This document shows positions 58,226-64,000 of a stretch of DNA of 64,000 nucleotides, in pieces. The stretch comes from Mallotus nudiflorus (lineage: Eukaryota > Streptophyta > Magnoliopsida > Malpighiales > Euphorbiaceae), in the NCBI GenBank assembly GCA_947683625.1, contig CANTUR010000629.1:1426001-1490000 (forward strand), in the 5' to 3' direction. Numbering within the stretch: the first letter of the stretch is position 1; the number at the start of each line of letters is the position of its first letter. Made by a program: the position numbers and the translations under genes. The notes under the pieces were generated by a model. That model ran no database searches. It was given only the letters and a program-made list of their open reading frames with translations, and was not told the DNA's origin.

Positions 58226-61200
58226 TGAAGTTTCCCAGAAGGCTTTTGATGTTCAGCTTTCACCTGCTAACACGTTAAACACTTGGCAACATAATCAGCT
58301 ACATCCTTCTTCAGTCCATCCCACCAGTACAAGTCTCGGATACTATGGTACATCTTAGTAACACATGAATGTATGTTGTAGGCTATAGAATGTGCTTCCT
58401 TAAGGATCTCTTCTCTCAAATTATCCACATCAGGAACACACACCATTGATCAACAAAACACCATCATCATTAAATGTGAAATCAGTGAACTTCCTTGCTC
58501 GAACATTCTCTACAAGCTCTTCTAAAATAGAATCTCGACCCTGCACTGCCTTAATCCTATCTCTCAACACAAATCGAACCTTAAACTGAGCTAATAGTCC
58601 ACTTGATCTACTCATCTTCATCATTAGACCTTGATCCACTAATTGATGCAACTCTTAGATTAACGATCTCCTCTCCACACCAATGTGAGCAAGACTACCT
58701 GAGGGCTTCCTACTTAAGGCATCTGCTACCACATTAGCCATGCTTAGATGATAAAGGATCTCATAGTCATAATCTTTCAGTAGTTCTACCCATCTCCTCT
58801 GCCTCAAATTCAGATCTCTCTGCTGAAAAATGTACTTAAGGCTCTTGTGACCAGTAAAAATCTCATAAGTCACCTCGTACAGATAATGTCTCTAGATCTT
58901 GAGGGCAAAGATCACTGCAGCCATCTCTAGGTCATGGGTAGGATAATTCTATTTATGCTTCTTCAATTGCCTCAAAGCATAAGCTATCACCCTACCATTA
59001 TACATTAACATATAACCTAGCCCAACTCTAAAGACATCACAATACACTGTGAACTTATCTTCTCTATTAGGCAAAGCCAAAACTGGAGCTATGGTCAACT
59101 TCTCCTTCAATAACTAAAAAATATTCTCATAAGCATATGACCACTCAAACTTCACATTCTTCTGAGTCAAGCGAGTCATAGGAGTTGCAATTCTAGAAAA
59201 ATCCTATACAAATCTCCTATAATACCCAGCTGAATCTAGAAAACTATGAATCTCCATAACTGTAGTTAGTCTAGGCCACTCAAACACTGCCTCAATCTTC
59301 TGTGGATCAATTTGGATACCATCTTTAGACACCACATGTCCAAGGAATGCAACACTCTCTAACTAGAAATCACACTTTAAGAATTTAGCATAAAGCTGAT
59401 GTTCTCTCAGTGTTTGCAGTATAGTCCTTAAATGATATATGTGCTCCTTCATACTCTTCGAATACACTAGTATATCATCAATAAAGACTACTAAAAACTA
59501 ATCAACAAATGGTCTAAATGCCCTGTTCATCTGATCCATGAAAGTTGCTGGTGTATTAGTTAAGCCAAATGACATCACCGGAAACTTATAGTGGCCATAT
59601 CGAGTGTGAAATGCCATTTTAGGAACATCGGCTTCACTGATATGCAACTAATGATAACTCAACCTCAAATCGATCTTAAAAAAGAACTTTGCACCTTAAA
59701 GTTGATCAAACAAATCATCTATCCTCAGAAGAGGATACTTGTTCTTCACTATCACCTTATTCAGTTCTCTATAGTCAATGCACAGTCTTAAGGTACCATC
59801 CTTCTTCCTTACAAGCAAGACTGGTGCACCCTAAGGAGAAATACTGGGTTTGATAAAACCCTTATCCAGTAATGCTCCTTTAACTCTTTCAACTTTGCAA
59901 GAGCCATTCTATAGGGTGGCATCGAAATAGGGGTAGTGTCTGGAACCATATCTATACAGAACTCAATCTCTCAATGAGGTGGTAAACCTAGCAACTCCTT
60001 AGGAAAAACATGAGGAAACTTATAGGAAACATGAACATATGTGAGTGACAACATCTCCAATGAAGTATCCCTAACTAATTCCAAATAACCCTGATAACCC
60101 TTCCTCATCATCTTCCTAGCTGTGATAGCAAAGATGAGATTCTGAGGTGCATAACTCTTATCACCTACAAACTTAAACTCTTTTTCATCAATAATTTTGA
60201 AAATCACCTCTTTACTTTGACAATCCACAATGGCATAATGCTGAGACAACCAATCCATACCGAGGATAACATCAAATTCCATCACATCCAACAACACTAA
60301 ATCTGTGGGCAATTCTCTAAAATTGGACAACCAGAAAGAACAACATCGATGTTCAAAGAATTACTGAGAGGAGTGGCGATAGATAAAGGAAAAGCCATCC
60401 TCAAAGCTTGCCAACAAGATTTTAAAGCAAACACAGGAGATATAAAGGAATGTGTGGCACCTGGATTAAACAAAACCTAAGCATCCAAATAACAAATAGG
60501 AATAATACCTACCACGACTGTATTAGATGCTTGAGCATCCTACTGAGTGAGATGGAAAACTCTAGCCTGACCTTGACCTCCCTACTGACTGGTAGAAGCC
60601 TAGCCAAAACATCTAGCACCTCCTCTGGTACCTCTACCATTTCCCTGCTAAGGTGTTGAGCTAGAGGTAACTAAAAAGGAACTAGTGTTGCACTAGCAAT
60701 CGACTGCTGTGGAAACTGCAGAATCTGTTGTGGCTGATAACCAGAGTAAGGACATGATTTGGTATAGTTTCCCATATATCTGCATCAAAAACAAGTTAGC
60801 AGTGCCATGTAACATGGTCCTTGATGGACTCTACCACACATCTGGCAAACACTAGCTGATCACCCAAAACTATGATCACTACTGCTACTCAAAGCACCTG
60901 ACCTAAATCTGATCGATGTGCACTGACCCCTATAGCCATGACTACTACTCCTGTGCACTCTCTACTACTATCTTTAGCTTTACTATACCAAGCCTCTCTG
61001 CTGACTACTAAAACTAATATAAAAAAGTCGAATAAGGAGTAGTTTGAAATCCTCCTAACTGAGTGCCCAACTGGTAGTAATCAGGCATAGCTCCTTGCTT
61101 GACTAGCCTCAGCTCAATCTCCTTGGCCAACTCTATCACTAGCTCAATCTCCTTGGTCAATTCTATCACCGACTCTAGAGTAAGGTCTGTTGTAGGCATC

Positions 61201-61770
61201 CTAACAAAAGCAGAACCCAAACTAGTAACATATATGGTAACTGTGAAACACTAATCCTGCATAAGGTCCTTTGTATATCTGTCGAGTCGAAGAAACTCTC
61301 TGGTGTAGTTCTCAACAGATCTGTCACCTCTGGAGATACTCATCATTTGAAGTTTGTAGCTCATATGGAGTGGCTCTAGGCAAACTCTCCTCATAAATCG
61401 CTCTCTGAACTATGCCCAAGTCATGGTAGTCATGTACAGCTGAATCATCTATATGAACCAATCCAGGGCTAGTCCCTATACAGATAACTCGACGATTATA
61501 ATCCGCTGGTACTCAGTGTGAGAAGTCTAAGTCTAAGTCCTCGTCTCAATTGCATGAAGAAAGTCCAACGGGTCTGATGTCCTATTGAAGGCTATACGAC
61601 TAACTCTGGCATAAAATAACATTGCCTCAGGGTTAGACATACCCTGCTAATGGATAGGCTAAATCAGCAGTGCAACTAGAGGTATAGGAGTATCCTCATA
61701 CTCATGCTCTACTATTTCCTCATCCTGTAGCTCACGCTGTTGATGGAGATCTGCGACTCCTCAAACCTTG
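58226..61770 (-). pseudogene. Gypsy C gag, protease, RT, RNase H and integrase start
   Basis: Minus strand from 61770: gag lacking its first codons; a 30-bp in-frame duplication (61111-61170); zinc knuckle about 60790; protease VLFNPGATHSF near 60470, where the active-site Asp is Asn (60465-60467); RT leader FPHVFPKELLGLPPH (60010-59970) and a broken RT to about 59370; RNase H and its DALSRKPSGSLAHIG end (58700); the integrase zinc region runs to the solo LTR junction. Stops occur throughout. Confidence 0.88.
61111..61170 (-). repeat. 30-bp in-frame tandem duplication in gag
   Basis: AGCTCAATCTCCTTGGCCAA at 61111 and AGCTCAATCTCCTTGGTCAA at 61141, encoding VIEL(A/T)KEIEL twice. Gypsy B has a single copy. 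Confidence 0.92.
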
Positions 61771-63045
61771 AATAATTCTAAAACCATTTAAAACATAATA
61801 TTTAACTATAATTTTAACAAAAACTCATAATTACCCAATAATTCAAAATACACATAATAATACTAATATCACTCAAAAATTTTATAAATATTATATAAAA
61901 TCATTAAAATAATTATGTCAACATATAATATTCTAATATTATCTAAAACATATATTTAACCAATAATTTCAACAAAAATATAACTTTAACATATATTCCA
62001 ATATTTACATAAACTAAAAATATTTTTAAAAATTACATAATAATCCCAAAAATTATTTTCTCGACACTAAAATTAATATCAACATATAATAACACTAAAT
62101 TAACCAAATTTATAATTTAAATAATTAATTTACGAAAATTCAATAAATAATAATAAAATAATAAAATAATAAAAAATTCACCAAAATTCAAATAAATTTC
62201 AAAAATTATAAAAAAAAATATATATTCATGAAGCTTAAGCTACTAGGTTCAAAGTTTGTAAAGGGAGTTTGTATGAATCAACCGAAAATCAACCTAAAAA
62301 AAATAAAAATACCCTAAAAGCTTAAAACTAAAAACTCAACAAAACTCAGAAACTAGGAGGATTGAGCTCGAAAGGAGCTCGGATCTGTCTTCCTCACAAC
62401 TCAAGGAGTCAAACAGCACCAAAATGACGAGCTATAGTGGCCGGAGGAGGAAGAACGGCCGGATAACCTCTTGGTGCCACTACTGTTGTTTCTGCTGCTG
62501 CCAGTGACACTTCGATGTGCAGACGATGATGGGGAAGAAGGTGGTGGTGAAGGGTGGTGGTCTGGTGAAGAAACGGGAGGCACAGTGATAGTAGGGGAGT
62601 CGGGTTGCACGGGGAAGAAGGAGGTTTGTACTATTTTTTTTCTCTTCTTTCTTTTGTTTTTTGTATATATATATAGACACACACATATATTAATATACAC
62701 AATATAAAATTAACAATAGATAATAATAATATAAATAATACTAATGAAATAGTTTAATAATAATATACATAATGTAATTTAACAAAAATAATAATAGAAA
62801 TAATAATGCACTAAAATTAATATTATTAAAATAATACTATCCGAAATAATAAATATCAATAATATAAATTAAATGTTTAAAATAATAAGTTTCTAAAATA
62901 AAATATTTACATAGAAAATATAATTTAACCATAAAATAATAATTAGTAAACACAAATAATAAAATAAATAAGTATAACTTTTAAATTTATTAACACTGCA
63001 TATCTCAATATATATTAAAATAACTTAAAAATAAGGGTTATGACA
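61771..63045 (-). repeat. Gypsy C 5' LTR fragment
   Basis: Matches 52493-53769 and 53776-54230 blockwise. Ends AGGGTTATGACA. The GC-rich block is at 62380-62640. The R/U5 two-thirds are deleted. Confidence 0.85.
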
Positions 63046-63240
63046 TCAAAGTTAGTTGAGTATGTTGAATATATTGATTTTATTAGCATTGATGAAATTC
63101 TTTACTCTTTTGTTCCTTTAATTTCTATTTTGAAGGATTTACAAGTTGATAGTGATGGTGGATCTAGGATGTTCTATGCATTTGTGAGCAAATTTGTTTT
63201 ACAATATTTGGGCGAAATTCGAGGATAAATTTTCTCTACC
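63046..63240 (+). pseudogene. Possible 3' end of another gypsy polyprotein
   Basis: An open frame runs to TAA/TGA stops near 63228, followed by GAAATTCGAGGATAAATTTT (63212-63231), a form of the CGAGGACGAA stretch that often precedes the 3' LTR in plant gypsy elements. The protein (62 residues, SKLVEYVEYIDFISIDEIL...) was not recognised. Could be unrelated DNA. Confidence 0.3.
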
Positions 63241-63248
63241 TTAGAACG

Positions 63249-63253
63249 AATGA

Positions 63254-63284
<31 letters not shown>

Positions 63285-63620
63285 TGACTTTCCTATATTG
63301 TTAGGGATTTGATTTCCTACCTTAGTTAGAATTGTTTTTATTTTATTTCCTAATTAAAATTAGGGTTAGAGTTGATGGGTTTGTGCTACCCTATAAACAT
63401 ATAAACATTAGGGCAATATGGGATAGTTTTTGTTGAATTGATTATTCAGAATTATTATTTTTCTAAATTCGGTATTCTTGCGAATCAATGAATTTTTGGA
63501 TGCCTATTTTTTAGTATTTATGCGCAAATCAATAGATTGTAGAATGTTGTTAGACGGTTAATCATGTGCAATTCAATGACTTGTAACATTTATCCCTTGT
63601 AGTTTAGGCTTCCACTACAT
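63249..63620 (+). repeat. Probable LTR start of a gypsy element
   Basis: TGATATTATTATT begins right after the purine-rich end of the preceding feature. An (ATT)n tract (63251-63283), TATAAACATATAAACA near 63393 and the AATTGATTATTCAGAATTATT leader resemble the 3' part of gypsy LTRs. No partner LTR lies in the window. Confidence 0.35.
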
Positions 63621-64000
63621 CAAATTCTAAATAGAATTCATTTCAAATGAATTTTTATTAATGAAATATGTTTGATTCAAATGAATAGTTTGTAGAAGTC
63701 ATTTTAAATAAATTCCATATTATATTATATTGTATTTGGTATAAATATAGAATTCAAATTAATTTTGATTTTGGTAAAAAATATCCTTCTAAATAGATTG
63801 TGTTTTTTTAAAAAAACTTTTTCTTGTGTTTCATATTATATCATTAAAGTGTGATTATTTAAAAGTTAAATTAATATTTTAATTTCTTTTTAAATATGTA
63901 TTTTCAATTATATTTTTAATTTATCTTAGGTATTGAATATTTATTTTTAATTAATATGTATGTTGTTTAAATTTTTATTACAAGGAAAACAAAACAAAAT
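63621..64000. other. AT-rich DNA with a short palindrome
   Basis: AATTCATTT-C-AAATGAATT at 63635-63653 is a perfect 9-bp inverted repeat, and related AATTCAAATTAATTT words follow at 63750. Could be a MITE fragment; no gene seen. Confidence 0.3.

Larger units (their letters stand above)
53776..63045 (-). mobile_element. Gypsy C: degraded chromovirus containing a solo LTR
   Basis: Related to gypsy B, same strand. 3' LTR remnant 53776 to about 54230; interior about 54245-55106 and 58226-61770; 5' LTR remnant 61771-63045, ending ATGACA (TGTCAT... on the minus strand). Deletions removed the polyprotein tail with the LTR start on the left, and the gag start, primer site and last 2 kb of LTR on the right. 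A 3.1-kb solo LTR sits in the integrase. Confidence 0.88.

Noticed and set aside
1..64000. Novel defence, biosynthetic or toxin-type gene cluster
   Set aside because: Apart from the two host gene traces (1-439; 20969-21187) and the unnamed exon-like copies, every coding signal belongs to retrotransposon gag-pol or LINE proteins, all broken.

Overview
The window is AT-rich nuclear DNA from a land plant, most likely a eudicot. It carries plant-type Ty1/copia and Ty3/gypsy (chromovirus) retrotransposons, an L1-like LINE with a C-terminal RNase H, and two traces of host genes. I see no rRNA or tRNA gene, no CRISPR and no bacterial-type operon. The species cannot be named from this sequence. Nearly everything between 2 kb and 63 kb is transposon-derived. 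I found no undescribed defence or enzymatic system. The interest lies in one host protein with an altered nucleotide-binding loop and in a nested insertion record with several target-site duplications (TSDs) and paralogous empty sites.

Layout. 1-439 (minus): 5' part of a host gene encoding a P-loop NTPase/kinase-like protein with a degenerate Walker A loop. 440-20960: decayed copies of this gene's upstream region and of a neighbouring gene's 5' region (units near 453, 1387 and 12269; second set near 11660, 18402 and 18830), split by insertions: a solo LTR (1952-5817), an internally deleted CRM-like gypsy element (6155-10787) that itself holds another solo LTR (7529-9062, TSD ATAAA), and a complete but dead copia element on the minus strand (13200-18396, TSD CATTG). 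20969-21187 (minus): a probable jacalin-lectin exon fragment.

21210-36565: a plus-strand chromovirus (gypsy A) whose left LTR was split by a plus-strand copia element (21713-26527, TSD TATTA). 36575-43690: a tandem duplication, one unit of which took in a 5.6-kb LINE (36759-42320, TSD TTATTTAGTTATTT). 44389-53769: minus-strand chromovirus B with LTRs over 3 kb. 53776-63045: related minus-strand element C, whose integrase region is split by a 3.1-kb solo LTR of the same superfamily (55107-58225, TSD TGAAG). 63046-64000: probable 3' end and LTR start of a further gypsy element.

None of the elements looks able to encode its full protein set. Premature stops fall mostly where relatives have Gln, Trp or Arg codons, and several catalytic Asp codons now read Asn. 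Both patterns fit C-to-T/G-to-A decay of methylated, silenced transposons. Tandem-duplicated or family-related intact copies let several insertion sites be dated relative to one another: Copia 2 is younger than gypsy A, solo LTR D is younger than element C, the LINE is younger than its host duplication, and solo LTR 7529-9062 is younger than the CRM-like element.
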